Shown here piece after piece: positions 1 to 8,668 of a stretch of 64,000 nt of DNA. Position 1 is the first letter of the stretch; the number at the start of each line of letters is the position of its first letter. The notes beneath the pieces were generated by a model, which was not told the DNA's origin, searched no databases, and worked only from the letters and a program-made list of their open reading frames with translations. The stretch lies in NCBI GenBank assembly GCA_019636095.1, contig JAHBYF010000004.1, forward strand, positions 226,501 through 290,500, in the 5' to 3' direction. The DNA is from Hyphomonadaceae bacterium (GTDB taxonomy: Bacteria; Pseudomonadota; Alphaproteobacteria; Caulobacterales; Aquidulcibacteraceae). A program made the translations under genes and the position numbers.

Positions 1-572
1 CGGTTGTCGAATGGGCGGCGCGCGAATGGAAGACGGATCGCGTCATCCTGCTGCCGGACGAATATCTGGCGAAGAACGTCGCGACGCAGACGGGCATCCA
101 CATCATTTCCTGGCACGGCCGCTGCGAAGTGCACGAGCGCTTCACGGCGGAAGACATCGCCGAATTGCGCGAAGCGCATCCCGGCGTCGTCGTGCTTGCG
201 CACCCGGAATGCCCGCCAGAAGTAATGGCCGCGTCGGACTTTGCTGGTTCGACGGCGGCGCTGCAGGATTATGTGGTCGAGAAACGACCGGCGAAGGTCG
301 TGCTGCTGACCGAGTGCTCGATGAGCGACAACGTCGCGCAAGCAGCGCCGGACGTAGACTTCGTCCGCCCCTGTAACCTCTGCCCGCACATGAAGCGCAT
401 CACGCTTGAAGGCATCTACGACGCGTTGGCCGAAATGAAGCACGAAGTGACGATCCCCGAGGACGTGCGGGTCCGCGCAAAGCTGGCGATCCAACGCATG
501 CTCGACCTACCCAAAGAAAAGCCGCGGGCTTTTGCGACGGGCCGTGAGCCTGTGGCGGTAGAACTCGTCTAG
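1..572 (+). CDS. nadA: Quinolinate synthase (NadA), 5'-truncated by the window edge
   Basis: NadA condenses iminoaspartate with dihydroxyacetone phosphate to quinolinate, the NAD precursor, using a [4Fe-4S] cluster. The reading frame is open from the first bases (frame 3) and ends at TAG 570-572, so only about the C-terminal 189 residues are here. Family signatures seen are GRCEVHERF near base 120-145, a conserved Cys environment, then HPECPPEV and CNLCPHMKRITLEGIYDAL in the C-terminal third; Cys residues in these motifs include the expected cluster ligands. The gene is followed by a lipoprotein gene, nadB and nadC on the same strand, which fits a de novo NAD operon. The start lies outside the window. 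Confidence 0.95.
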   Translation, partial: VVEWAAREWKTDRVILLPDEYLAKNVATQTGIHIISWHGRCEVHERFTAEDIAELREAHPGVVVLAHPECPPEVMAASDFAGSTAALQDYVVEKRPAKVVLLTECSMSDNVAQAAPDVDFVRPCNLCPHMKRITLEGIYDALAEMKHEVTIPEDVRVRAKLAIQRMLDLPKEKPRAFATGREPVAVELV

Positions 573-639
573 CCCGCGCGAACCGCCAAATTGCCGCCGT
601 TTTCGCCGCCCAACACGCTCCGCGAAACAGGAGCGGACT

Positions 640-1071
640 ATGCGTGGATTTCTGGTCGCGGCGCTGACCTTGGCTGCGTGTTCGGCCCCAGTGGCGCAGG
701 CGCAGTCGGGCGATGCGTTCGAGGGAACGTGGGCGTTTCAGACGGCCTCATATGGCAACGAACAAGTCGGCGGCATCATGAGCGGCGCGGCGGTGATCAC
801 CCGCGAAGCGCCAGACCGCTATGCAATTCGCCTGCTCGCGAACGAACGTCTGGTAAATCGCGATACCGGTCAGAGCGCCTTTCTCACGGCGCGTCAGACT
901 TGCACCGGCGAGAACGATGGCGGCCAATTCACGATCACTTGCCAAATGGCCGAGCCGCTCGAAGGCTACGAGCCCGATACCTTCGTGCTGCAAGCGGGCG
1001 AAGCGGATCAGCTGGTCGGCGTGCTGAGTTCAAACAATTCGAGCCAAGTGACGTTCTCGCGCATGCGTTGA
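640..1071 (+). CDS. Small secreted protein or lipoprotein of unknown function in the nad operon
   Basis: This 143-residue protein is not one I recognise. The N-terminus (MRGFLVAALTLAAC) is a signal peptide ending in a lipobox LAAC with Cys14, so it may be lipid-anchored; cleavage after the later AQA is an alternative. The mature part is a compact beta-rich-looking domain with two further Cys residues (QTCTGEN and ITCQMAE) that could form a disulfide. An SD-like AGGAG lies before ATG 640. It sits between nadA (67 bp upstream) and nadB (27 bp downstream) on the same strand, so it is probably co-transcribed. A direct role in NAD synthesis is not implied by the sequence. Confidence 0.75.
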   Translation: MRGFLVAALTLAACSAPVAQAQSGDAFEGTWAFQTASYGNEQVGGIMSGAAVITREAPDRYAIRLLANERLVNRDTGQSAFLTARQTCTGENDGGQFTITCQMAEPLEGYEPDTFVLQAGEADQLVGVLSSNNSSQVTFSRMR

Positions 1072-1098
1072 TCTCCTCCTCGATGGAGGAGGTGCGCG

Positions 1099-2598
1099 TT
1101 GCCTAGAAAGGATCGCTCAGCCTCCATCCTTATCATCGGCGCGGGCCTCGCCGGCCTCTTCCTCGCGCTAAAGCTGGCGCCGAGACGTTGCGTCGTGCTG
1201 AGCCAGGCGCCGCTCGGCGAGGCGTCGTCCTCTGCATGGGCGCAGGGAGGCCTCGCTGCGGCGCTCGCACCTGGCGATGAACCTAAGCTGCACGCTCAAG
1301 ATACAATCGCGGCAGGAGCTGGCTTGGTCGATCCGGCCGTCGCCTCGCTTATCGCACGCGAAGGCCCAGATCGCGTCCGCGATCTCATCGCGCTCGGCGT
1401 ACCCTTCGATCGCACATCCGATGGCGCGCTGGCGCAAAGCTTGGAAGCCGCGCATTCGCGCCCTCGCGTGGTGCGGGTTTCAGGCGACCTTGCCGGCAAG
1501 GCGATCATGGATGCGCTGATCGCGGCGACGCGTGCGGCTGAGCACATCGACATCATTGAACACAAACGCGCGCGAGCGCTTCTACGTGATGCGAACGGAC
1601 GCGTGTGCGGCGCGCTCTGCGATGACGAGGAGACATACCCTGCGAGCGAAGTGATTTTGGCCACAGGCGGCGTCGGCGGCCTCTACGCGGTCACGACCAA
1701 CCCCATCGAAGCCCAGGGCCAGGGCTTCGCAATGGCCGCGCGCGCCGGCGCGCTCATTGCCGACGCTGAGTTCGTGCAATTCCATCCAACCGCCATCGAC
1801 ATCGGCCGCGATCCGGCGCCGCTCGCAACGGAAGCGCTGCGTGGTGAAGGCGCTCACATTATCAACGCCAACGGCGACTCCTTTGTCTCCGACCTCGCAC
1901 CCCGCGACGTGGTGGCCCGCGCCATTCATCTTGAGCGGCAGGCTGGGCGGGGCACTTTCCTCGATGCGCGCAAAGCGGTCGGCGCAAAGTTCCCCGCCCA
2001 CTTCCCCACAGTTTTTGCAGCCTGCATGAGCGCGGGGCTCGATCCGCGCGAAACGCCGATCCCGATCGCTCCGGCAGCGCACTATCACATGGGCGGCGTC
2101 GCAACCGATATTTGGGGCCGAAGCAGCGTTGAGGGCCTGTGGGCGGTCGGCGAATGCACCTCCACCGGCGCGCACGGCGCCAATCGCCTCGCCTCCAATT
2201 CATTGCTCGAAGCAGTGGTGTTCGCGCACCGAATCGCGGCCAGACTGCGCGATGACGCTGCACACCTTCCCCTCCCCCCGGAACCCACCGCCGCGCCGCC
2301 AACACTCGCTGACGGACCTCGCGCTGAACTTCGCCGGCTTATGGAAGCGGACGCGAACGTCGTCAGAGACGGCGCCGGACTCAAGCGCGCCCTCGCCCAC
2401 GTTCACGCGCTCGGCGAAAGCCATGGCCAAGCCAATGCGCTTGTCGCAAGCGAACTTATACTCAGCGCCGCGCTCGCTCGAACCGAGAGCCGCGGCGCGC
2501 ACTTCAGGAGCGATTATCCCGATGTCGCGACACCGCAACGCACCTTCGTCACGTGGCGTGGCGTCTCAAGTACGGCCGATGTTGCCGCCGCTTCCTGA
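1099..2598 (+). CDS. nadB: L-aspartate oxidase (NadB)
   Basis: NadB is the FAD enzyme that oxidises L-aspartate to iminoaspartate, the substrate of NadA. The 499-residue product has the dinucleotide-binding GAGLAG at residues 14-19, the SSAWAQGGLAAAL segment of the succinate dehydrogenase/aspartate oxidase flavoprotein family, a QFHPTAID segment, AAHYHMGGV, and the C-terminal TESRGAHFRSDYP signature. Length is normal for the family. The start is TTG 1099, chosen because a strong GGAGGAGGT lies 6 bases upstream and because the Rossmann motif follows at the expected distance. Its last 20 bases overlap the start of nadC in another frame, pointing to coupled translation. Confidence 0.95.
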   Translation: MPRKDRSASILIIGAGLAGLFLALKLAPRRCVVLSQAPLGEASSSAWAQGGLAAALAPGDEPKLHAQDTIAAGAGLVDPAVASLIAREGPDRVRDLIALGVPFDRTSDGALAQSLEAAHSRPRVVRVSGDLAGKAIMDALIAATRAAEHIDIIEHKRARALLRDANGRVCGALCDDEETYPASEVILATGGVGGLYAVTTNPIEAQGQGFAMAARAGALIADAEFVQFHPTAIDIGRDPAPLATEALRGEGAHIINANGDSFVSDLAPRDVVARAIHLERQAGRGTFLDARKAVGAKFPAHFPTVFAACMSAGLDPRETPIPIAPAAHYHMGGVATDIWGRSSVEGLWAVGECTSTGAHGANRLASNSLLEAVVFAHRIAARLRDDAAHLPLPPEPTAAPPTLADGPRAELRRLMEADANVVRDGAGLKRALAHVHALGESHGQANALVASELILSAALARTESRGAHFRSDYPDVATPQRTFVTWRGVSSTADVAAAS

Positions 2599-3424
2599 CA
2601 TCGTGCTCGAACCCATCGTCAAGCTCGCCCTCGCCGAGGATTTGGGCGTTGCCGGCGATGTGACAACCGACGCACTGATCGATCCAGAGACGCAAGGCCG
2701 CTGGGCGTTGCGCGCACGTGAAGCGGGCGTTGTCGCCGGCCTCGATGCAGCGATCCTCGCCGGCGCGATGATTGATCCGGATTTGGTGTTTACGATCCGC
2801 GCGCCCGATGGCGCACGCGTGAAGACCGGCGACACGATTATGGAAATTGAAGGCGCCGCGCGTTCGATGCTGATCGCCGAGCGCACGATGCTCAACTTCA
2901 TCGGCCGCCTCTCCGGGATCGCGACGCTAACCAGTGTCTATGTCGACGCCGTCGAAGGCGCGAACGCCATCGTCGCCTCCACCCGCAAAACGACCCCCGG
3001 CATGCGCGCGCTCGAAAAGCGCGCGGTGCGCCTGGGCGGCGGCGGCGCACATCGCTACGGCCTGGACGACGCGATGCTGATCAAGGACAACCACATCGCA
3101 GCGGCGGGCGGCGTCGGCATCGCCCTCGAACGCGCCCGCGATGCGGCGCCCCACCTGATGTGCATCGAGATTGAGGTGGATACGCTGGAGCAGCTGCGCG
3201 AAGCGCTGCCCTATGGCCCCAGCGCAATCCTGCTGGACAATTTCTCGCAGGCCGACATGCGGACGGCGGTGAAGATGGCGAACGGCTCGACGCTGCTGGA
3301 AGCTTCAGGCGGCATCACGATCGAGAACGTGGCGGCTGTGGCCGAAACGGGCGTCGATGTCATCAGCGTTGGCGCACTCACACACTCAGCGCGATCGCTG
3401 GATGTGGGACTCGACGCGCTCTAA
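2579..3424 (+). CDS. nadC: Nicotinate-nucleotide pyrophosphorylase, carboxylating (NadC)
   Basis: NadC converts quinolinate and PRPP to nicotinate mononucleotide, the third step of de novo NAD synthesis. The open frame extends far upstream inside nadB, but homology begins at ATG 2579 (MLPPLPDIVLEPIV), giving 281 residues, the family's usual length. Active-site segments visible are ASTRKTTPGMR, HRYGLDDAMLIKDNHI, the EIEVDTLEQL strand, LLDNFS and the C-terminal EASGGI and DVISVGALTHS phosphate-binding loops. The gene overlaps nadB by 20 bp and its last 4 bp overlap the convergent acetyltransferase gene. Confidence 0.96.
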   Translation: MLPPLPDIVLEPIVKLALAEDLGVAGDVTTDALIDPETQGRWALRAREAGVVAGLDAAILAGAMIDPDLVFTIRAPDGARVKTGDTIMEIEGAARSMLIAERTMLNFIGRLSGIATLTSVYVDAVEGANAIVASTRKTTPGMRALEKRAVRLGGGGAHRYGLDDAMLIKDNHIAAAGGVGIALERARDAAPHLMCIEIEVDTLEQLREALPYGPSAILLDNFSQADMRTAVKMANGSTLLEASGGITIENVAAVAETGVDVISVGALTHSARSLDVGLDAL

Positions 3425-3996
3425 ACGCCGCTATTCACGATCCCGAACAGCAAGTGATCGCGCCACGCGCCATTGATCTTCAGATACGCGCGCGCCACGC
3501 CTTCGTGAGTGAAGCCACATTTTTCGAGCACGCGGCGTGAGGGGATATTGTCAGGCTGGCACGCAGCTTCGACGCGGTGCAAATCCAAATCTTCAAACGC
3601 GTAGCGCACGACGGCGCGGACGGCGCCGGTGATGTAGCCATTGCCAGTGTGCATCTGGCCAGCCCAATAGCCGAGCGATGCGGTCTGGGCGACGCCGCGG
3701 CGGATGTTCGAAAGCGTTACGCCACCAACCAACGCGTCGTCGCCCTCGCGAAACACGAAGAGCGCATGGGCTTTGTCATCGCGCGCATCTTCGGTATAGC
3801 GGCGCAGCTTGTAGCGATAAGAGCCGCGCGAGGTTTCGTCTTGCGCCCAGGTGGGCTCCCACGGCGTCAGGAAATTGCGGCTGGCTTCGCGGATATCGGC
3901 CCATTCTTGGTAGTCGCGCAGTTCGGGCGCGCGCAAATAGACGCCTTCCCCGTCGACCCGGCGCAAGCCGTCATTGTCCTTCCGCATCAAAGCCAT
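3421..3996 (-). CDS. GNAT family N-acetyltransferase, RimJ-like
   Basis: A 191-residue GNAT protein of the RimJ/RimL type, which acetylates N-terminal or side-chain amines with acetyl-CoA; in related proteins the target is a ribosomal protein, but the substrate here cannot be told from sequence. Features: VYLRAPELRDYQEWA near the N-terminus, GGVTLSNIRRG, the GYWAGQMHTGNGYITGAV acetyl-CoA loop, HRVEAACQPDNIPSRRVLEKCGF, and a final LLFGIV strand. It is the last gene of the minus-strand run from the cox genes, 6 bp after the M16 peptidase. ATG 3996 was taken as start; an in-frame ATG at 3987 is possible. Confidence 0.88.
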   Translation of the reverse strand: MALMRKDNDGLRRVDGEGVYLRAPELRDYQEWADIREASRNFLTPWEPTWAQDETSRGSYRYKLRRYTEDARDDKAHALFVFREGDDALVGGVTLSNIRRGVAQTASLGYWAGQMHTGNGYITGAVRAVVRYAFEDLDLHRVEAACQPDNIPSRRVLEKCGFTHEGVARAYLKINGAWRDHLLFGIVNSGV

Positions 3997-4002
3997 AACG
4001 GC

Positions 4003-5256
4003 TCATTTTGCCCCAAAAGCCTCAAGCGCGCCATGCCCCGCCTTAGGACCAATAGCAGCCGCACATGCCGGGCCCTCTAAAGCCTTCGCGGCGATGGCCT
4101 GGACTTGCCCACACGTCACCGCATCCATGCGGGCGCGCAGCTCGGCGAAATCCGTGAGCTTGTCGCGCAGGAAAAGTTGACTGACCCGCGCTTCGGCGCG
4201 GGCGCTCGGCGCCTCTAAACCCATCAGCATGGAAGAGCGCGTGACCGCCTTGGCGCGCTTGAGTTCAGCCTCCGTCGGCCCCTTTGCCGCCATTAACTCT
4301 AGCTGACCGCGCACGACTTCCGCCACCTCGTGCGCATGCTGTGCCGAACAGCCCGCGTAAACGCTGAGGCGCCCGTCATCCTCAAGCGTATCCGTAGCGG
4401 AATCGATCGCATAAACGAGCCCGCGCGTTTCACGTACTTCCTGGAAGAGCCGCGACGACATCCCGCCGCCGAAAATCTCCGACAGCATCCGCGCTGCGTG
4501 GAGTTGATCGCTGCCAGCCGGCGGCGATGGCCACGAAAACACGAGATGGGTTTGCTCAAGCTTGCGCGTCTCGCTGGCGTGCCCAGTTTGCGGGCGGGCG
4601 GCTTCTCTCTCCGGATCAGGCCTTGCCTTGAGACCGCCGAACCGGCGCGTCGCAGTGTCGATGATCGCATCTCGATCAAACGCGCCCGCGATGCTGACGA
4701 CAACGCGTTCCGGTGTCATGTGCATGGCGCGGAAATTGATCAGTGTATCGACGCTGACATTCTTCAACGCGGCCTCAGTACCGAGGATCGGACGGCCCAG
4801 CGGTTGATCTTTGTAGAGAGCCGATTGATGCAGTTCGAATACGCGATCGTCCGGCGCATCGAAGGCCTCGCCGCGCTCCTGCGCCACGACGCCCTTCTCT
4901 TTTTCCAAATCGTCCGGGGCCCAATGCGGCTCGAACAGAATGTCGGCGATCAGATCGAGGGCGAACGGCGCTTGCTCGGCAACGGTACGCGCATAGTACG
5001 CCGTGCGCTCATAGCCCGTGGCGGCATTCATGTTGGCGCCGGCGTTCTCGATCGCTTCGGCGAACTGACGCGCGTCGCGCGCGCCCGCGCCCTTGAACGC
5101 CATGTGTTCAAACAGATGTGCGACGCCGTTCAGCTCCGCCGGCTCCCAGCGCGCGCCAACCCGCTGCCACACGCCCAGCGCCGCCGTCGCCAAACCCGGC
5201 ATCGGATCAAGCGCAATGCGCACGCCATTCGGCAGGCGGACCAGTTCTAGCTCCAA
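4003..5256 (-). CDS. M16 family zinc peptidase (mitochondrial-processing-peptidase-like)
   Basis: This 417-residue protein is an M16 (inverzincin) peptidase with two homologous halves. The inverted zinc motif HLFEH is at residues 47-51 and the third ligand region (EKGVVAQERGE) follows about 70 residues later, so the enzyme looks catalytically competent. C-terminal half motifs include the GGGMSSRLFQEVRETRGLVY segment that lines the substrate cavity. Proteins of this type are the bacterial relatives of mitochondrial processing peptidase beta; the natural substrate is unknown. The start is TTG 5256 (MELELVRLPNGV), the only plausible one, overlapping the thrC stop by 10 bp. Presence after thrC is a recurring alphaproteobacterial arrangement. 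Confidence 0.92.
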   Translation of the reverse strand: MELELVRLPNGVRIALDPMPGLATAALGVWQRVGARWEPAELNGVAHLFEHMAFKGAGARDARQFAEAIENAGANMNAATGYERTAYYARTVAEQAPFALDLIADILFEPHWAPDDLEKEKGVVAQERGEAFDAPDDRVFELHQSALYKDQPLGRPILGTEAALKNVSVDTLINFRAMHMTPERVVVSIAGAFDRDAIIDTATRRFGGLKARPDPEREAARPQTGHASETRKLEQTHLVFSWPSPPAGSDQLHAARMLSEIFGGGMSSRLFQEVRETRGLVYAIDSATDTLEDDGRLSVYAGCSAQHAHEVAEVVRGQLELMAAKGPTEAELKRAKAVTRSSMLMGLEAPSARAEARVSQLFLRDKLTDFAELRARMDAVTCGQVQAIAAKALEGPACAAAIGPKAGHGALEAFGAK

Positions 5257-6671
5257 GCACGGCTCCGTTCGCGGATGTATTGCTTCACCGCTTCGGCGTC
5301 GGCGGGCAGAGAGTCAAACTTTTCACTGCGCTGAAAGAGATCGGCGCACTTCGCGGGCAGTTGCGGACGCACGCCGGTGGCCCGCTCCACGGTGTCCGGG
5401 AATTTCGCCGGATGGGCGGTGGCGAGGTACACGATCGGCGCGTGGAACTCTTCCTCGAACGCGAATTCTTCCTGCGGCGCATGCAGACCGACTGCCGTGT
5501 GCGGGCACGCGAGGTAGCCTTCGCCCCACCGAAACCCAATTTCCTCGATCGTGCTCTCGTCGCTGACTGACGCTGCGTAGAAATGTTCCGCCAACGCGGC
5601 GCGCGCGTCCGCTGGAATATCAAAGCTGCCCTCACGAGCGAATTGATCATAAAGGTTTGACGTCGCGCCGCTATCGCGACCAACGACTTCGAACACGATG
5701 CGCTCGAAGTTGCTGGCGACCTGAATGTCCATCGCGGGCGAGAGCGTCGCCAACGACTGCGTCGCGCGCTCATAACTACCGTTCAGAAGCGCTCGATCCA
5801 AAATGTCATTCGCGTTTGTCGCCAACGCGATCTTGCCAATCGGCGCACCGAGTTGCTTGGCGACCCAGCCCGAATAGGCGTCACCGAAATTACCGGTCGG
5901 CACGATGAAGTTGACCTTACCCGGACCACTCAGCAGACACGCCGTCGCGTAGAAGTAAGCCGACTGCGCAACGATCCGCGCCCAGTTGATCGAGTTCACA
6001 CCGCTCAGCGAAGCGCGTGCCGAAAAGTCCTGATCTGCGAACAGCGTCTTCACGATCGCTTGGCAAGCGTCAAAGTCGCCATCGACCTCAAGCGCGTAAA
6101 TATTGCTCGCGCCCGACGTGGTCATAAAGCGCCGCTGCACTTCTGACACCCGCCCACGCGGCGTCAGCACAAACAGATCCGCGCGCTCGCGTCCCTTGAG
6201 CGCTTCAACCGCCGCGCCACCAGTATCGCCAGAGGTCGCGCACACGACCGTCAACCGCCGATCGCGCGCCGCCAACGCGTGATCGTAGAGCGGGCCGATC
6301 AGCTGCATCGCTATATCTTTGAAGGACAGCGACGGGCCATGAAAAAGCTCGAGCACCCAGTGTCCGCCGCCCAGCTGCACGAGCGGCGTCACAACGCGCG
6401 AGTCAAACGCGCCTGCATTGAGAGAATAGGCCTTCAACGCCAGCGCGTAGGCCTTTTTTATTGTCAGTTCGTCGCCAGCGAATGCGTGCAGAATATTCGC
6501 CGCAACCTCAAAGTGCTCGCGCTGGCCGATATCCGCACGCGCCTCATCGCTGTCTAAGCCATGCGGCCAACGCTCCGGCACATAGAGCCCGCCATCCGGC
6601 GCCATGCCTGCGAGCACAGCGTCCAGGAACGAAACCGGCGGCGCTTGGCCTCGCGTTGAGATGTAGCGCAT
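5247..6671 (-). CDS. thrC: Threonine synthase (ThrC)
   Basis: A PLP enzyme converting O-phosphohomoserine to threonine. The product is 474 residues from ATG 6671 (MRYISTRGQAPPVSF); the open frame reads further upstream but inside SURF1 and without homology. Recognisable parts are the N-terminal GGLYVPERWP, the PLP lysine in GPSLSFKDIAMQ, CATSGDTGGAAVEAL, the NSINWARIVAQ segment and the TGNFGDAYSGW phosphate loop, all typical of the long bacterial/fungal class. The ATG overlaps the SURF1 stop by one base (TGATG), so translation is probably coupled to the cox genes upstream. Confidence 0.96.
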   Translation of the reverse strand: MRYISTRGQAPPVSFLDAVLAGMAPDGGLYVPERWPHGLDSDEARADIGQREHFEVAANILHAFAGDELTIKKAYALALKAYSLNAGAFDSRVVTPLVQLGGGHWVLELFHGPSLSFKDIAMQLIGPLYDHALAARDRRLTVVCATSGDTGGAAVEALKGRERADLFVLTPRGRVSEVQRRFMTTSGASNIYALEVDGDFDACQAIVKTLFADQDFSARASLSGVNSINWARIVAQSAYFYATACLLSGPGKVNFIVPTGNFGDAYSGWVAKQLGAPIGKIALATNANDILDRALLNGSYERATQSLATLSPAMDIQVASNFERIVFEVVGRDSGATSNLYDQFAREGSFDIPADARAALAEHFYAASVSDESTIEEIGFRWGEGYLACPHTAVGLHAPQEEFAFEEEFHAPIVYLATAHPAKFPDTVERATGVRPQLPAKCADLFQRSEKFDSLPADAEAVKQYIRERSRAWS

Positions 6672-7363
6672 CAATCCTCGCGTGGGCGCGGTCGCCGCAG
6701 GGCGAGCCGGCCGACGCTGGTATGGTAGGCGAAATAGATCACCAGGAGAACGATCGCGAGGCCATACCAAGTCAGCGCGTAACCTAGGTGCCGCGCCGGC
6801 GGCATCACATCGGCTCCGGCGGCGAGTGCAAATGGGTTGGCGGCGGCGCGGCCGTCGGCGCCGACGTAAGCCGCGGCGACATAGTAGTCGGCCACGTTCT
6901 CCAATCCGGCATTGCGTCCCATCGCAGCGAGATCGACGGCGTACCAACGTCGCGCCAGCAGCCGCGGCGGCGCCGTGAGCGGGCCGGGACCTTCGGGGCG
7001 GATGGATGCGCCGCTAATCGGCGCACCGAAACGCATAGCGGCGGGCACGCGCACTTCATCTGGATTGGGCGAATCTTTGCCTGGCGCGAAATCGCTATCG
7101 ACAAAGATGACACTGTCGCCCTCTTGCACCGGCGTAAACACCCGCCAACCCTGCTCGTGCGTGTCCGGGCGAACCGCAAAGACGAACTGAATGCCAGCCT
7201 CGACGGGCTGGTAGCTTGCAATCGTCATTTCAGCGACGGGCTCGTGCGCCGCAGCACTCTTGATCTCGTACTTTTCCCACTGCCAGCGACCCAACGCGAT
7301 CAGCACCGCGAATGCGACGACGGTCAGCAAGGACATGAGCGGCAGCGGCCTGAAGCTAATCAT
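6671..7363 (-). CDS. SURF1 family cytochrome oxidase assembly protein
   Basis: SURF1 proteins help insert heme a into cytochrome oxidase subunit I. The 230-residue product has the family's two-helix layout: an N-terminal membrane segment (PLMSLLTVVAFAVLIALG) followed by RWQWEKYEIK, a periplasmic domain with GWRVFTPVQEGDSVIFVDS and RPEGPG, and a C-terminal helix starting GYALTWYGLAIVLLVIY followed by a positively charged end. The start ATG 7363 overlaps the DUF983 stop as ATGA, and an upstream extension of 30 residues is rejected because it lies inside DUF983. It belongs to the ctaC-to-SURF1 operon. Confidence 0.93.
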   Translation of the reverse strand: MISFRPLPLMSLLTVVAFAVLIALGRWQWEKYEIKSAAAHEPVAEMTIASYQPVEAGIQFVFAVRPDTHEQGWRVFTPVQEGDSVIFVDSDFAPGKDSPNPDEVRVPAAMRFGAPISGASIRPEGPGPLTAPPRLLARRWYAVDLAAMGRNAGLENVADYYVAAAYVGADGRAAANPFALAAGADVMPPARHLGYALTWYGLAIVLLVIYFAYHTSVGRLALRRPRPRED

Positions 7364-7725
7364 TCCACGTCCTCGTGGGTCGCCTCGCGCGCTTTGTGCT
7401 TCCATTGCAGCGCAAACAGCGTCGCCTTGAAGGGCGGCAAGAAGGCAATGCAAAGCACGATCGCGGTTACGATCGTGATGCCAAGCGCCAGCGTATCCGG
7501 AAGATCGAGCCCGACCTGCAGGATGATAAGCAACGGCGCAACGATTGCGCCAACGATCAGAACCACAAACACGGCGGGCCCATCGCCCGCGTCGGCGCCT
7601 TTGAAGTCAGCCCCGCACGCCGGGCACGCCTCGCGCAAGCGCAGATAGGCGCTGAACACCCCCGCTTTGCCGCATTCGGGGCAGCGCAATGTAAGACCAG
7701 CTAACCAGGGCGACGGTGATGGCAT
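7360..7725 (-). CDS. DUF983 family membrane protein
   Basis: A 121-residue protein with a rubredoxin-like pair of Cys motifs (CPECGK at residues 15-20 and CPACGADF about 20 residues later) followed by two hydrophobic helices, the standard DUF983 layout. The family is almost always found inside alphaproteobacterial cox operons between ctaE and SURF1. Its biochemical role is not established; the four cysteines suggest metal binding, and the context suggests oxidase assembly (inference). It is followed by SURF1 with a 4-bp overlap and lies 31 bp after ctaE. Confidence 0.9.
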   Translation of the reverse strand: MPSPSPWLAGLTLRCPECGKAGVFSAYLRLREACPACGADFKGADAGDGPAVFVVLIVGAIVAPLLIILQVGLDLPDTLALGITIVTAIVLCIAFLPPFKATLFALQWKHKAREATHEDVE

Positions 7726-7756
7726 CTAATCGGCGCCCGTCATTCCGGACGAACGC

Positions 7757-8653
7757 TCAATTCTGCATCGTCAGGTAAGGCATCACGTAGACGAAGGTGA
7801 AGAGGAAGAGCCACACCACGTCAACGAAGTGCCAGTACCAAGCCGCAGCTTCGAGGCCGAAATGTTTTTGCGGCGTGAACTGACCAGCCAACACACGCAG
7901 CAAACAGATCGCGAGGAAGATCGTGCCGATGATCACGTGTGCGCCGTGAAAGCCCGTCGCCATGAAGAACGAAGAGCCATAGACGGTGGCGTTGTCGACA
8001 TTGCCCTGGTTGCCGAAGGCAAAGCCAGCTTCCGGATACTCAACGCCGAACTGGATGTAGCTGAACATCAGGCCAAGCAGCACCGTCAGGATGAGGCCGT
8101 TGCGCGCGCCCTTCCGGTCGCCGCTTTGCAACGCATGGTGCGCCCACGTCACCGTCGTGCCCGAGAGCAGCAGGATGAGCGTGTTCATAAGCGGCAAGTG
8201 GAAGGGATCGAAGGTTTCAACGTGCGGCGGCGGCCAGTTGGCCCAAGCCGCTGTCGTCGCCGCATCCCAGGTCGGCACAATCCAATGCGCGCGTTGACCG
8301 TGATCGATCGCCAGTTCGAAGAACATCCAGAACCAAGCGACAAAGAACATCACTTCCGAGGCGATGAAGAGGATCATGCCGTAGCGCAGGCCGATATCAA
8401 CGACCGGCGTGTGATCGCCTTGGCGGCTTTCCTTGATCACATCGCCCCACCAGCCGATGCAGGTAAAGACCAAGATGATCGCGCCAGCGCCGAAGAGGTA
8501 CCACTGGCCTTTCGCCAGCATGCCTTCAGCGGCGATGCCACGCATCAGCACAACCGCGCCTACCGCCGCAATCAGCGCGCCAATAGAGGCCACAAAAGGC
8601 CACGGGCTTGGGTTGACCAAGTGATAGTCGTGCTTGACGTCGCCGTGCGCCAT
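7757..8653 (-). CDS. ctaE: Cytochrome c oxidase subunit III (CtaE)
   Basis: Subunit III of the aa3-type oxidase, a seven-helix inner-membrane protein of 298 residues that stabilises the catalytic core and helps proton uptake. Signature pieces are HDYHLVNPSPWPF at the N-terminus, GMILFIASEVMFFVAWFW, LPLMNTLILLLSGTTVTWAHHA, GFHGAHVIIGTIFL and WHFVDVVWLFLF. An SD GAGGG precedes ATG 8653. It lies 15 bp after ctaG and before DUF983 in the cox operon. Confidence 0.97.
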   Translation of the reverse strand: MAHGDVKHDYHLVNPSPWPFVASIGALIAAVGAVVLMRGIAAEGMLAKGQWYLFGAGAIILVFTCIGWWGDVIKESRQGDHTPVVDIGLRYGMILFIASEVMFFVAWFWMFFELAIDHGQRAHWIVPTWDAATTAAWANWPPPHVETFDPFHLPLMNTLILLLSGTTVTWAHHALQSGDRKGARNGLILTVLLGLMFSYIQFGVEYPEAGFAFGNQGNVDNATVYGSSFFMATGFHGAHVIIGTIFLAICLLRVLAGQFTPQKHFGLEAAAWYWHFVDVVWLFLFTFVYVMPYLTMQN

Positions 8654-8668
8654 TTCAATCCCTCAGCG

